Shown in pieces: positions 9,510-20,636 of a stretch of 64,000 nucleotides of DNA. Both the position numbers and the translations under genes were made by a program. Below the pieces are notes generated by a model that ran no database searches, was not told where the DNA came from, and was given only the letters and a program-made list of their open reading frames with translations. Origin of the DNA: Streptomyces sp. NBC_01317. GTDB lineage: Bacteria > Actinomycetota > Actinomycetes > Streptomycetales > Streptomycetaceae. Every line of letters starts with the position of its first letter. Positions within the stretch are counted from its first letter, which is position 1. Where the stretch lies: assembly GCF_035961655.1 (NCBI RefSeq), contig NZ_CP108393.1:6247001-6311000 (forward strand), in the 5' to 3' direction.

Positions 9510-10439
9510 TCACGCCCTGTCCGCGACGCGCTCGCCGAGGAGGCCCTGTGGCCTGACGAGGAGCACGACGATGAGAAGTACGAAGGCCCACACGTCGGCC
9601 CAGGACTGGCCGCCGAGCTGCTGCATGCCGGGGATGTCGCTGATGTAGGCCGTGGCCATGGTTTCGGCGATGCCGAGGGCGAGACCGCCCAGCATGGCGC
9701 CGTAGATGTTGCCGATTCCGCCGAGGACCGCGGCCGTGAAGGCCTTGAGGCCGAGGATGAAGCCCATGCGGAAGTTGATCTCGCCGTACTTGAGGCCGTA
9801 CGCGACGGCCCCGACGGCGGCGAAGGCGGCACCGAGGGCGAACGCGACCACGATGATGCGGTCGGTGTTGATGCCCATGAGCTTGGCCGTGTCCGGGTCC
9901 TGCGCGGTCGCCTGCATGCCGCGGCCGGTCCGGGTTCTGGCCACGAAGTAGGCCAGGATGCCCATGCAGATCGGGGCGGCGACCAGCAGGAAGATGTCAC
10001 CGGTCTGGATGGTGACGCTGCCCAGGTGGAAGGGACCGCCGGAGATCTCGGGGAACGTGCGGGACGACTTCGCCTCCGGGTACCAGGCCCACACCGCCTG
10101 CTGGAGCGCGAGGGAGAGGCCGATGGCGGTGATGAGCGGGGCGAGACGGGGTGCGGTGCGCAGCGGCCGGTAGGCGAATCGTTCCGCTCCGACCGCGATC
10201 GTGGTGGCGATGACGATCGCCCCGATGATCATGAGCGGGAGGGCGATCCACATGGTCGTGCCCGTGGGGAGAATGAGCCAGACCGTCAGGGCTCCGAAGC
10301 CGCCGGTCATGAAGATCTCGCCATGGGCGAAGTTGATGAGCTGGACAATGCCATAAACCATCGTGTAGCCGATGGCGACGAGCCCGTACATGGATCCCAG
10401 TAGCAGGCCGTTGACCAGCTGTTGCGGCAGTTCGTGCAC
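9510..10439 (-). CDS. livH: Branched-chain amino acid ABC transporter permease LivH
   Basis: Membrane permease, 309 residues, with the standard LivH opening (QQLVNGLLLGSMYGLVAIGYTMVYGI, INFAHGEIFM) and several hydrophobic segments. The conserved cytoplasmic loop AQDPDTAKLMGINTDRII is present. It is separated from livK by 99 bases that contain a perfect hairpin, and is followed immediately by livM. Confidence 0.95.
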   Translation of the reverse strand: MHELPQQLVNGLLLGSMYGLVAIGYTMVYGIVQLINFAHGEIFMTGGFGALTVWLILPTGTTMWIALPLMIIGAIVIATTIAVGAERFAYRPLRTAPRLAPLITAIGLSLALQQAVWAWYPEAKSSRTFPEISGGPFHLGSVTIQTGDIFLLVAAPICMGILAYFVARTRTGRGMQATAQDPDTAKLMGINTDRIIVVAFALGAAFAAVGAVAYGLKYGEINFRMGFILGLKAFTAAVLGGIGNIYGAMLGGLALGIAETMATAYISDIPGMQQLGGQSWADVWAFVLLIVVLLVRPQGLLGERVADRA

Positions 10440-10474
10440 CGCAGGTCCTCCGAGTCTTTCGACGGATGTGACAA

Positions 10475-10511
10475 CCGCGCGGGGCGCTGTTCTTCGCAGC
10501 GCCCCGCGCGG
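10475..10511 (-). terminator. Hairpin between livK and livH (probable attenuator)
   Basis: A perfect 15-bp inverted repeat (10475-10489 and 10497-10511) with a 7-base loop lies in the livK-livH gap. On the minus strand it is followed by TTGTCAC. Such stems between a binding-protein gene and its permease genes often cause partial termination or stabilise the upstream mRNA, so that more binding protein than permease is made. That effect is inferred from position. Confidence 0.75.
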
Positions 10512-10538
10512 CTGGGGAAGTGGTGCGGGTGGGAAAGG

Positions 10539-11771
10539 TCAGCCGGCGTAGGTACCGGACTTGACCGGGACCCAGGCGTCGCCCTTGTATTCGTAGACGG
10601 TGAGCTGCTTGTTGGTCGCGTCACCGAATTCGTCGAAGGAGACCTTGCCGGTCACACCGTCGAAGGAGACCGTCTGGAGGGCCTCGACGACCTTGGCGCG
10701 GGCATCGTCGGGGAGCTTGCCGTCGTTGGCGTCGACGACCTTCTTGACCGCCTCGATGATCGCCCAGCCGGAGTCGTAGGAGTAGCCGCCGTACGCCTCG
10801 TAGGCGTCCTTGTAGCCGGCCGCCTCGTAGTTGGCGACGAACTCCTTGGCCGAGGGAAGAGTCTCGACCGGCGCGCCGACCGAGGTGGCGAGGTCGCCCT
10901 CGCCCTCCTTGCCGGAGAGCTTGATGAAGTCGGCGCTGTAGATGCCGTCACCGCCGACGAGCGGGATCTTGGCGCCGGACTTCTTGATCTGCTTGCTGAG
11001 CGGGCCGGCCTGCGGGAACTCGCCGCCGTAGTAGACGACGTCCGCGCCGGAGCTCTTCACCTTCGTGACGACGGCGCCGAAGTCCTTGGTGTCCGGGTTG
11101 ATGTGCTCGGTACCGGCGACCGTGCCACCGAGCTTCTTGAACTCGGCGGTGAAGGTGGCGGCCAGACCGGCGCCGTAGGTCTTCTTGTCGTCGATGACGA
11201 AGACCTTCTTCTTCTTCGCGTCGTTGAAGAGGTACTGCGCGGCGAACGGGCCCTGGATGGCGTCCGTGGTCGCGGTGCGGAAGTACGACTTGTACGGGCG
11301 CGCCTTCGTGCCGCCGTTCCAGTCCGTGCCCTGGGTCAGGGCCGGGTTGGTGTTGGCGGGCGAGACCTCGGCGAGCTTCGCGTCGTCGAAGACCTTCTGC
11401 ATGGACTCGGCCACGGAGGAGTTCAGCGGGCCGACCACACCGAGGACGGTCTTGTCGGCGACGAACTTGGTGGCGTTCTGCTGTCCGGAGGACGGCTGCG
11501 CCTGGTCGTCGAGGGCCTCCACCTTGAAGGTGACGCCGTCGACGTACTTCTTCGTGTTGGCCTGCTTGGCCGCGAGGTCGACGGAGTTCTTGATGCCGAG
11601 ACCCAGCGAGGAGAGGTCACCGGTCAGCGGCGCGTCGACGCCGATGACAACCGTGGTGCCGCCCTCGTCGTCGGAGCCGGTTTTCCCTTCGTCGCGCGAG
11701 CCACAGGCAGTGAGCGCGAGCGCTCCCACAGTGAGCGTAGCCGTCATGGCTATGAGCGAACGTTGACGCAC
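10539..11771 (-). CDS. livK: Branched-chain amino acid ABC transporter substrate-binding lipoprotein LivK
   Basis: Extracellular solute-binding protein of the liv importer, about 410 residues, of the Peripla_BP_6 family. It has a signal sequence ending in the lipobox LTAC, so it should be anchored to the outer face of the membrane. The binding-protein fold is evident from VVIGVDAPLTGDLSSLG, DDQAQPSSGQQNA and VVYYGGEFPQAGPL. I choose the GTG at 11771, preceded by AAAGGA at good spacing; a GTG at 11786 would put the ribosome site inside the gene. First gene of the five-gene liv operon, with a long empty region upstream. Confidence 0.93.
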   Translation of the reverse strand: MRQRSLIAMTATLTVGALALTACGSRDEGKTGSDDEGGTTVVIGVDAPLTGDLSSLGLGIKNSVDLAAKQANTKKYVDGVTFKVEALDDQAQPSSGQQNATKFVADKTVLGVVGPLNSSVAESMQKVFDDAKLAEVSPANTNPALTQGTDWNGGTKARPYKSYFRTATTDAIQGPFAAQYLFNDAKKKKVFVIDDKKTYGAGLAATFTAEFKKLGGTVAGTEHINPDTKDFGAVVTKVKSSGADVVYYGGEFPQAGPLSKQIKKSGAKIPLVGGDGIYSADFIKLSGKEGEGDLATSVGAPVETLPSAKEFVANYEAAGYKDAYEAYGGYSYDSGWAIIEAVKKVVDANDGKLPDDARAKVVEALQTVSFDGVTGKVSFDEFGDATNKQLTVYEYKGDAWVPVKSGTYAG

Positions 11772-12323
11772 GATCAGTCCTTTCACCTGGCACGGCCGTC
11801 CCCCCTGGAACGCACCGAGTCGAGCGCGGGAACCGAACTGAAGGTAATCCGGCGGCGCGGTGACTGGCGGTGACTATAAGCGGGGTATTGGGGCGGGTGG
11901 AGGGCCTGGGCAATGATGTGACGCTCTTGTTATGCCAGGGCGTCATGGATAGCGGAACTTCAGGGGTGGATCGGGGGAATTCGGGGCGGTTCGTCTGGTC
12001 CACATGCTGAGAACGTGCAGGACTGTCCGGGGGTTTGAGTCCTGACATCAGCGGATGTCAGATGAACGGCCGGGGCACCCGGTGCCATGAACTTCTGCCA
12101 GGTCGTGGCTGTATCGCGCACCCGGAATATCGCTCGGCGCCTGTATTGCGCACGTATTACGGAGTGTTACGCCGAGGAAATGGAGTCCGGCATTCCGTGC
12201 CACTTTTCCGCATTCCGGCACATGAATCGTGACGCGTACCGTTCGTGGCTTTTCTGAGGTGATACGGAAGGGGGCGCTGGGATCGGAGGTGATCCGGAGG
12301 CCTCCCGGGGCCGGCCGGTCCGC
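11772..12323. other. Gene-free region upstream of livK with a perfect palindrome
   Basis: About 550 bases with no convincing coding sequence on either strand. It should hold the livK promoter; TATAGT on the minus strand at 11873-11878 could be a -10 element, but no good -35 partner is seen. A perfect 8-bp inverted repeat, CTGACATC-AGCG-GATGTCAG, lies at 12042-12061 and could be an operator or hairpin. Short open frames here have no recognisable protein character. Confidence 0.6.
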
Positions 12324-12758
12324 TCACTGCCAGGGGCCGCCGGCCGGGCCGCCGTCGCGGTAGCGGTCGGCGCAACGGCGGTCCGCCTGTGCGGCGATCA
12401 GTCTCCCGGCCGCCGCCGGGCCGCGGGCCTTCTCCTCGGTGCGGGCCGCGTCGGTCACGGCGCGCAGGATGTCGTACTGGCCGCCGGACAGCCCCATCGC
12501 CTGGTAGTCCAGGCCGGCCTGGGCGCCGCCGTCGAGGACCACCCGGGCCCAGTGCGTCACGAGCCGGGCGCAGAGGTCCTCCGGCGGGGTGGTCCGCGGG
12601 GCGGGCCGGGAGGCGGCGGGGGTGGTGGGGCGCGCGTCCGCGCCGCCCCGGTCCTCCGCGCAGCCGGTGAGGGCGGTCGCGAGGGCGGTCGCGAGCACGA
12701 GTGCGTACGCCGGTACGGACCCGAGCGGCATCCCGTACCGGCGCGGTGATGGCCTCAT
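12324..12758 (-). CDS. Small putative lipoprotein, function unknown
   Basis: A 144-residue product with a basic start, a hydrophobic stretch (ALVLATALATAL) and a lipobox LTGC, so it is probably a membrane-anchored lipoprotein. A Pro/Thr/Arg-rich spacer follows, then a small domain with two cysteines (EDLCARL and DRRCADRY) that might pair. I do not recognise the domain. It lies 33 bases after the thioesterase gene on the same strand and may be in its operon. Confidence 0.7.
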   Translation of the reverse strand: MRPSPRRYGMPLGSVPAYALVLATALATALTGCAEDRGGADARPTTPAASRPAPRTTPPEDLCARLVTHWARVVLDGGAQAGLDYQAMGLSGGQYDILRAVTDAARTEEKARGPAAAGRLIAAQADRRCADRYRDGGPAGGPWQ

Positions 12759-12791
12759 GCGGGCACGCTACTGCGTCCGGGCCCCCGTCGG

Positions 12792-13268
12792 TCAGGCCCC
12801 GGCCGGGGCCTGCCGCAGGAGGCAGGTGAGGCGGGCGGAGCAGACGCGCCTGTCCCGGTCGTCGGTGATGACGATCTCGTAGGTGGCGGTCGTACGGCCG
12901 CGGTGGACCGGGGTCGCGACCCCGGTGACCAGACCCTCGCGCACCCCCCGGTGGTGCGTGCAGTTGAGGTCGACACCGACGGCGACCTTGCGGCTGCCGC
13001 CGTGCAGCATCGAGCCGATGGAGCCGAGGGTCTCGGCGAGCACGGCGGACGCGCCGCCGTGCAGGAGCCCGTACGGCTGGGTGTTGCCCTCCACCGGCAT
13101 GGTGCCGACCACACGTTCGGGTGACGCCTCGATGATCTCCACCCCCATGCGGGCGCCGAGGTGTCCGGCCGAGAAGACCGCGGCGAGGTCGACGCCGAGG
13201 GCGGCGTACTCGTCGATGATCTCCTGGGGGAACTGCACGGGGGACTGTGTCGGGGTCTGCTCGCCCAT
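12792..13268 (-). CDS. PaaI-type hotdog-fold acyl-CoA thioesterase
   Basis: A 158-residue hotdog thioesterase that should hydrolyse an acyl- or aryl-CoA. The family stretch NTQPYGLLHGGASAVLAETLGSIGS contains the usual HGG motif and the acidic residue on the following helix; VAVGVDLNCTHHRGVREG and the closing beta strands (YEIVITDDRDRRVCSARLTCLL) fit 4-hydroxybenzoyl-CoA/phenylacetyl-CoA thioesterases. The start is the ATG at 13268. It lies 64 bases after the molybdopterin oxidoreductase gene in the same direction. The CoA substrate is unknown. Confidence 0.88.
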   Translation of the reverse strand: MGEQTPTQSPVQFPQEIIDEYAALGVDLAAVFSAGHLGARMGVEIIEASPERVVGTMPVEGNTQPYGLLHGGASAVLAETLGSIGSMLHGGSRKVAVGVDLNCTHHRGVREGLVTGVATPVHRGRTTATYEIVITDDRDRRVCSARLTCLLRQAPAGA

Positions 13269-13332
13269 GGGGCCCGGCTCCGATCGTCGACGGCGGTGTG
13301 TGCACCGTCTTATCAGATGGCTGAGCGATCGC

Positions 13333-15663
<2,331 letters not shown>

Positions 15664-15680
15664 CGTGCTCTCCTAGAGCT

Positions 15681-15740
15681 GCGTATCACACACGAACTGG
15701 ATTCACGCACAAACTGGTTACTGTCGACTGTGTACAGTAT
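15681..15740 (-). promoter_or_regulatory. Candidate operator region upstream of the YdeP-type gene
   Basis: A short AT-richer stretch between this gene and polA holds an inverted repeat ACTGT-GT-ACAGT at 15727-15738 and two direct copies of AACTGG (near 15693 and 15712). The arrangement suggests binding by a dimeric regulator such as a GntR-type protein. No assignment to a known regulator is possible. Confidence 0.4.
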
Positions 15741-15867
15741 TCAAGTTTTGCACAGGGCGGCCTGACGGGTATAGACCACCCCCCAGTGAAGCCCGTCACC
15801 GCCGGGCCCACCGGGCGGAGCGCGGGACCGGTCGGGATTGTCAGTGGGGCGTGGCAGGATCGGGTAC

Positions 15868-18579
15868 GTGGCTGAGACAGCGTCGAAGAAGACCCCAGAC
15901 AACCGTCCTCGCCTGCTCCTCATGGACGGGCACTCCCTGGCGTACCGGGCGTTCTTCGCGCTGCCCGCGGAGAATTTCACGACCGCGACCGGCCAGCCGA
16001 CCAACGCCATCTACGGCTTCGCGTCGATGCTGGCGAACACCCTGCGTGACGAGGCGCCCACCCACTTCGCGGTCGCCTTCGACGTGTCCCGCAAGACGTG
16101 GCGCTCGGAGGAGTTCCCCGAGTACAAGGCGAACCGCTCGAAGACCCCCGACGAGTTCAAGGGACAGGTCGAGCTGATCGGCGAGCTGCTGGACGCGATG
16201 CACGCGGACCGGTTCGCGATCGACGGGTTCGAGGCCGACGACGTCATCGCGACCCTCGCCACCCAGGCCGAGGCGGCCGGCTTCGAAGTACTCATCGTCA
16301 CCGGCGACCGGGACTCCTTCCAGCTGATCACCGAGCACACGACCGTGCTCTACCCCACCAAGGGCGTCTCCGAGCTGACCCGCTTCACCCCGGAGAAGGT
16401 CGAGGAGAAGTACGGCCTCTCCCCCCGGCAGTACCCGGACTTCGCCGCCCTGCGCGGCGACCCGTCCGACAACCTCCCCGGCATCCCGGGCGTGGGCGAG
16501 AAGACCGCCGCCAAGTGGATCAGGGAGTTCGGCTCCTTCGACGAGCTGATCGCGCGCGCCGACGACGTGAAGGGCAAGGCGGGGCAGAATTTCCGCGACC
16601 ACCTGGAGTCGGTCAAGCTCAACCGCAGGCTCACGGAGCTGACGTGCACGGTGGAGCTGCCCAAGACCCCCCAGGAGCTGGAGCGGCAGCCCTACGACCG
16701 TACGGCCCTGATCTCCGTGCTGGAGGTCCTGGAGATCCGTAACCCCAGCCTCCGCGAGCGGCTGCTGGCCGTGGACCCGGGCGCCGTCGAGGACGAGCCC
16801 CCGGCCCCCGCCGCCGGCGTCGAGCTGGACGGCACCGTCCTCGGCTCCGGGCAGCTCACCCCGTGGCTCGCCGAGCACGGCACCGGGCCGCTCGGCATCG
16901 CCACGGTCGACACCTGGGCCCTGGGCGCCGGCTCCATCACCGAGGTCGCGCTCGCCGCCGCGGGCGGCCCCGCCGCCTGGTTCGACACGACCCAGCTGGA
17001 CGAGGCCGACGAACAGGCCTTCGCCGCCTGGCTCGCCGACGACGAGCGGCCCAAGGTCATGCACAACGCGAAGAGCGTCATGCGGGTCGCCCCCGAGCAC
17101 GGCTGGCGCGTCGGCGGCGTCACGATGGACACCGCCCTCGCCGCCTACCTCGTCAAGCCCGGCCGCCGCTCCTTCGCCCTGGACACCCTCGCCGTCGAAT
17201 ACCTCGGCCGGGAGCTGGCCCCCGCCGCCTCCGCCGACGGCCAGCTCGCCTTCGGCGCCGACGACGAGGCCGAGGCCGACGCGCTGATGACCCAGGCCCG
17301 CGCGGTCCTCGACCTGGGCGACGCGTTCACCGAGCGGCTCGCCGAGGTCGGCGCCACCGACCTGCTGTACGGGGTGGAGCTGCCCACCTCCGCCCTGCTG
17401 GCCCGGCTGGAGCGCCACGGCATCGCCGCCGACCGGGCGCACCTGGAAGCCATGGAGCAGCAGTTCGCGGGCGCCGTCCAGCAGGCCGTGAAGGAGGCGC
17501 ACGCCGCCGTCGGCCACGAGTTCAACCTCGGCTCGCCCAAGCAGCTCCAGGAAGTCCTCTTCGGCGAGCTGGGCCTGCCCAAGACCAAGAAGACCAAGAC
17601 CGGTTACACCACCGACGCCGACGCGCTCGCCTGGCTCGCCGGCCGGACCGAGCACGAACTGCCCGTCATCATGCTGCGCCACCGCGAGCAGGCGAAGCTG
17701 CGGGTCACCGTCGAGGGCCTGGTCAAGACGATCGGCGCCGACGGCCGTATCCACACCACGTTCAGCCAGACCGTCGCCGCCACCGGCCGGCTCTCGTCCA
17801 CCGACCCCAACCTCCAGAACGTGCCCGTGCGCACGGACGAGGGCCGGGCGATCCGCCGCGGCTTCGTCGTCGGCGAGGGGTACGAATCGCTGATGACGGC
17901 CGACTACAGCCAGATCGAACTGCGGGTGATGGCGCACCTCTCCGAGGACGCGGGCCTGATCGAGGCCTTCACCTCCGGGGAGGACCTGCACACCACCGTC
18001 GCCTCCCAGGTGTTCGCGGTGGAGCGGGCCGCCGTCGACCCCGAGATGCGCCGCAAGATCAAGGCCATGTCGTACGGACTGGCGTACGGCCTCTCGGCGT
18101 TCGGCCTCTCCGCGCAGCTGAACATCGAGGCCGCCGAGGCCCGGGGGTTGATGGACACCTTCTTCGAGCGGTTCGGCGGCGTAAGGGACTACCTCCAGCG
18201 CGCGGTCGCCGAGGCCAGGGCCACGGGCTACACGGAGACGATGCTCGGCCGCCGCCGGTATCTGCCCGACCTCAACAGCGACAACCGCCAGCGCCGCGAG
18301 ACCGCCGAGCGGATGGCGCTCAACGCCCCCATCCAGGGCACCGCGGCCGACATCGTCAAGGTCGCCATGCTGAACGTGGACCGGGCCGTCCGCGCGGCCG
18401 GCCTCACGTCCCGCATGCTCCTCCAGGTCCACGACGAAATCGTCCTGGAGATCGCCCCCGGCGAGCGCGAGGAGGTCGAGGCCATCCTGCGCCGCGAGAT
18501 GCCGGCCGCCGTCGACCTGCGGGCGCCGCTGGACGTCTCCGTGGGCGTCGGCACCGACTGGGAGTCGGCGGCCCACTGA
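15868..18579 (+). CDS. polA: DNA polymerase I
   Basis: Fills gaps and removes RNA primers during replication and repair. The 903-residue product has the 5'-3' exonuclease domain at about residues 15-290 (LLLMDGHSLAYRAFFAL, DVSRKTWRSEEFPEYKANR, PGVGEKTAAKWI), a degenerate 3'-5' exonuclease domain at about 310-500 that lacks the metal-binding acidic residues, and a complete polymerase domain (DYSQIELRVMAHLSED, KAMSYGLAYGLSAFGL, LLQVHDEIVLE). Loss of proofreading is normal for actinobacterial Pol I. I start at the GTG at 15868, with AGGA eight bases upstream; a TTG at 15838 is less likely. Confidence 0.97.
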   Translation: MAETASKKTPDNRPRLLLMDGHSLAYRAFFALPAENFTTATGQPTNAIYGFASMLANTLRDEAPTHFAVAFDVSRKTWRSEEFPEYKANRSKTPDEFKGQVELIGELLDAMHADRFAIDGFEADDVIATLATQAEAAGFEVLIVTGDRDSFQLITEHTTVLYPTKGVSELTRFTPEKVEEKYGLSPRQYPDFAALRGDPSDNLPGIPGVGEKTAAKWIREFGSFDELIARADDVKGKAGQNFRDHLESVKLNRRLTELTCTVELPKTPQELERQPYDRTALISVLEVLEIRNPSLRERLLAVDPGAVEDEPPAPAAGVELDGTVLGSGQLTPWLAEHGTGPLGIATVDTWALGAGSITEVALAAAGGPAAWFDTTQLDEADEQAFAAWLADDERPKVMHNAKSVMRVAPEHGWRVGGVTMDTALAAYLVKPGRRSFALDTLAVEYLGRELAPAASADGQLAFGADDEAEADALMTQARAVLDLGDAFTERLAEVGATDLLYGVELPTSALLARLERHGIAADRAHLEAMEQQFAGAVQQAVKEAHAAVGHEFNLGSPKQLQEVLFGELGLPKTKKTKTGYTTDADALAWLAGRTEHELPVIMLRHREQAKLRVTVEGLVKTIGADGRIHTTFSQTVAATGRLSSTDPNLQNVPVRTDEGRAIRRGFVVGEGYESLMTADYSQIELRVMAHLSEDAGLIEAFTSGEDLHTTVASQVFAVERAAVDPEMRRKIKAMSYGLAYGLSAFGLSAQLNIEAAEARGLMDTFFERFGGVRDYLQRAVAEARATGYTETMLGRRRYLPDLNSDNRQRRETAERMALNAPIQGTAADIVKVAMLNVDRAVRAAGLTSRMLLQVHDEIVLEIAPGEREEVEAILRREMPAAVDLRAPLDVSVGVGTDWESAAH

Positions 18580-18605
18580 TCCGTACAGCGGGGCGAACGG
18601 CGCAG

Positions 18606-18636
18606 CTCACCCGGGTGGGGCACCGGCCCGGGTGAG
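18606..18636 (+). terminator. Hairpin terminator after polA
   Basis: A perfect 10-bp inverted repeat CTCACCCGGG / CCCGGGTGAG with an 11-base loop, 27 bases past the polA stop. No T tract. Confidence 0.7.
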
Positions 18637-18679
18637 GCCTGCGGCCCCCGGGCGACCCTCAGGTGGCGAACTGGTGAAA

Positions 18680-18695
18680 ACCGGTCGCGACCGGT
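18680..18695. promoter_or_regulatory. 16-bp perfect palindrome upstream of the transglycosylase gene
   Basis: ACCGGTCG-CGACCGGT is a perfect palindrome without spacer. It lies about 20 bases upstream of a weak promoter-like pair (TTGCCG at 18697 and TAGGGT at 18718, spacer 15), so it may be a regulator site. Its role is inferred from position only. Confidence 0.4.
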
Positions 18696-18782
18696 GTTGC
18701 CGCACAGGGAGTTGACGTAGGGTCGCCGGTGCCCAGGCGCGGGGAGCGCGCATGTGTATTCCACCGGGGAGGGACCAGACGT

Positions 18783-20555
18783 ATGGCAGTGCCATTCGGC
18801 AGCCGACTGCGCAGAGGAGCCACCACCACCGCGGTGGCCGCCGTGGCCATCGCGGCACTCTCCGCCTCCCAGGCGCCGGGCGCCGTCCTCGGACTGCCCG
18901 GCGGTGGCACGCAGGCCGCCGACGCCACCACCACGCCACCCGGTACGCCCGCGACCGGCAACTCCCCGTACTACACGGACCTTCCGCCGCTCAACCCGCC
19001 CGACAAGCCGCTGGTGTCCATAGACCTGCCGGCGGCCACGGGCGACGTCGAAGCGGGGATACCCGCCACGGTCCTCGACGCCTACAAGAAGGCGGAACAG
19101 GCCCTCGCGGAGACCAGGCCCGACTGCCGGCTCCCCTGGCAACTGCTCGCCGCGATCGGCAAGGTCGAGTCCGGCCAGGCGCGCGGCGGCGCGGTCGACG
19201 CCGACGGCACCACGACCGCCCCGATCCTCGGGCCCGTCCTCAACGGGGTCGGCTTCGCCAACATCTCCGACACGGACAACGGCGCGTACGACGGCGACAC
19301 GACGCACGACCGGGCCGTCGGGCCCATGCAGTTCATCCCCTCCACCTGGGCGACCTCGGGCCAGGACGGCAACGGGGACGGCCGCAAGGACCCCAACAAC
19401 ATCTACGACGCGGCCCTCGCGGCCGGCCACTACCTCTGCGCGGCCGGCCGCGACCTCACGGTCGACGCCGACCTGGACGAGGCGATCCTCAGCTACAACC
19501 ACTCGCAGGACTACCTGAACACGGTCCGGTCGTGGCTGGAGTACTACCGCAAGGGCACGCACGAGGTCCCGAACGGCACCGGCGTCCTGCCCAGCACCGA
19601 CACCCCGACCGGTACGGTCCCGACGACGCCGGTCACTCCCTCGGCGCCGGGCACCCCGCCGCCGACGTCCCCGGGCACCCCGCCGCCCACCAAGCCGCCG
19701 ACGACGCCCCCCACTTCACCTCCGACGACGCCTCCGACCAAGCCGCCGACAACGCCCCCGACCAAGCCGCCGGCGTCGAAGCCGCCCGTCGTCAGTCACG
19801 TGGAGAAGGCCGGCACGGGTACGTTCACCACCGTCGCCGGGAGCCTGTTCCCCGGGCGGGCCGCGGTCCGGGCCGAGGACAAGACGGGCAAGCCCGTCGC
19901 CAAGGTCGAGATCACCTTCACGATCGCCGGCGACACGGACGCCCGGTTCGTCCCCGACGCCACCACCGTCACCGTGGTCACCGGCACGGACGGCATGGCG
20001 ATCGCGCCGCAGCTCAAGGCCGGTGAGAAGGCCGGTACGTTCGTGGTGCGCGCCACCCCGTCCTCGGGCCTGGTCCCCGGCGTCACCTGGACCACGACCG
20101 TCACGGCCCGCCCGGCCGACGCGCTGGCCAGGACCGACAGCAAGGACCTGACGGCCGTCGCGGGCGCCGCGTTCGCCGACCCGGTCCAGATCAAGGCCAC
20201 GTCCAAGGGCACGGCCGTCCCCGGAGCCGGTGTCACCGCCTCGGTGATCAGCTCCGCCGACGACCCCACCGCCCCGGCCGGCGGCCCGTACTTCAAGGCG
20301 GCCGACGGCGGCAAGCTCCGGACGCTGACCGGCCTCACCACCGGTGCCGACGGTGTCCTCCAGCTCCCGGACCTCTTCGCGGACACCGATGCCGGAACGT
20401 TCGTGCTGCGCCTCCGGACGGAGGACGGGGTGACCCTGGACATCACCGTCAAGGTCACCGCGCCGCCCACCACCCCGCCGCCCACCGAGCCGGGCACACC
20501 GTCGGGCGAGCCCTCCGGCACCCCGTCCTCGTCGCCCTCCACCCCGGCGGGCTGA
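18783..20555 (+). CDS. Secreted lytic transglycosylase with Pro/Thr linker and Ig-like C-terminus
   Basis: Predicted to cleave peptidoglycan glycan strands outside the cell. The 590-residue product has a signal peptide, then an SLT-type transglycosylase domain (about residues 95-255) with the catalytic glutamate near 129 in LLAAIGKVESG and the downstream VGPMQFIPSTW and YNHSQDYLNTV motifs. A low-complexity spacer of repeated PPT/PTK units (about 270-335) should span the wall, and the last 250 residues look like two immunoglobulin-like repeats (VEKAGTGTFTTVAGSLFPG and a second, similar module) that may bind the cell surface. The ATG at 18783 has GGAGGGA eight bases upstream. Confidence 0.88.
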   Translation: MAVPFGSRLRRGATTTAVAAVAIAALSASQAPGAVLGLPGGGTQAADATTTPPGTPATGNSPYYTDLPPLNPPDKPLVSIDLPAATGDVEAGIPATVLDAYKKAEQALAETRPDCRLPWQLLAAIGKVESGQARGGAVDADGTTTAPILGPVLNGVGFANISDTDNGAYDGDTTHDRAVGPMQFIPSTWATSGQDGNGDGRKDPNNIYDAALAAGHYLCAAGRDLTVDADLDEAILSYNHSQDYLNTVRSWLEYYRKGTHEVPNGTGVLPSTDTPTGTVPTTPVTPSAPGTPPPTSPGTPPPTKPPTTPPTSPPTTPPTKPPTTPPTKPPASKPPVVSHVEKAGTGTFTTVAGSLFPGRAAVRAEDKTGKPVAKVEITFTIAGDTDARFVPDATTVTVVTGTDGMAIAPQLKAGEKAGTFVVRATPSSGLVPGVTWTTTVTARPADALARTDSKDLTAVAGAAFADPVQIKATSKGTAVPGAGVTASVISSADDPTAPAGGPYFKAADGGKLRTLTGLTTGADGVLQLPDLFADTDAGTFVLRLRTEDGVTLDITVKVTAPPTTPPPTEPGTPSGEPSGTPSSSPSTPAG

Positions 20556-20577
20556 CCGTACGGTCCGCGCCACACAG

Positions 20578-20609
20578 CCGCCCCCGCGTCCCTCCGGACC
20601 CGGGGGCGG
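20578..20609. terminator. Bidirectional hairpin between transglycosylase and hrpB
   Basis: A 9-bp perfect inverted repeat CCGCCCCCG / CGGGGGCGG lies between the ends of two convergent genes. Confidence 0.65.
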
Positions 20610-20636
20610 ACGCGTCCGTGGTGGACCGCCGCTCAC

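Noticed and set aside
6739..9648. A 969-residue open frame opposite the liv genes
   Set aside because: It is the antisense shadow of livG, livM and livF: low-complexity Glu/Gly/Asp composition and no motif, while the other strand encodes clear transporter proteins.
12035..12232. A 65-residue open frame in the gap upstream of livK
   Set aside because: No ribosome site, no homology-like pattern, and it includes the palindrome; more likely non-coding.
15841..18576. A 911-residue open frame opposite polA
   Set aside because: Runs across the entire polA gene on the other strand with no recognisable protein features; the result of high GC at third codon positions.
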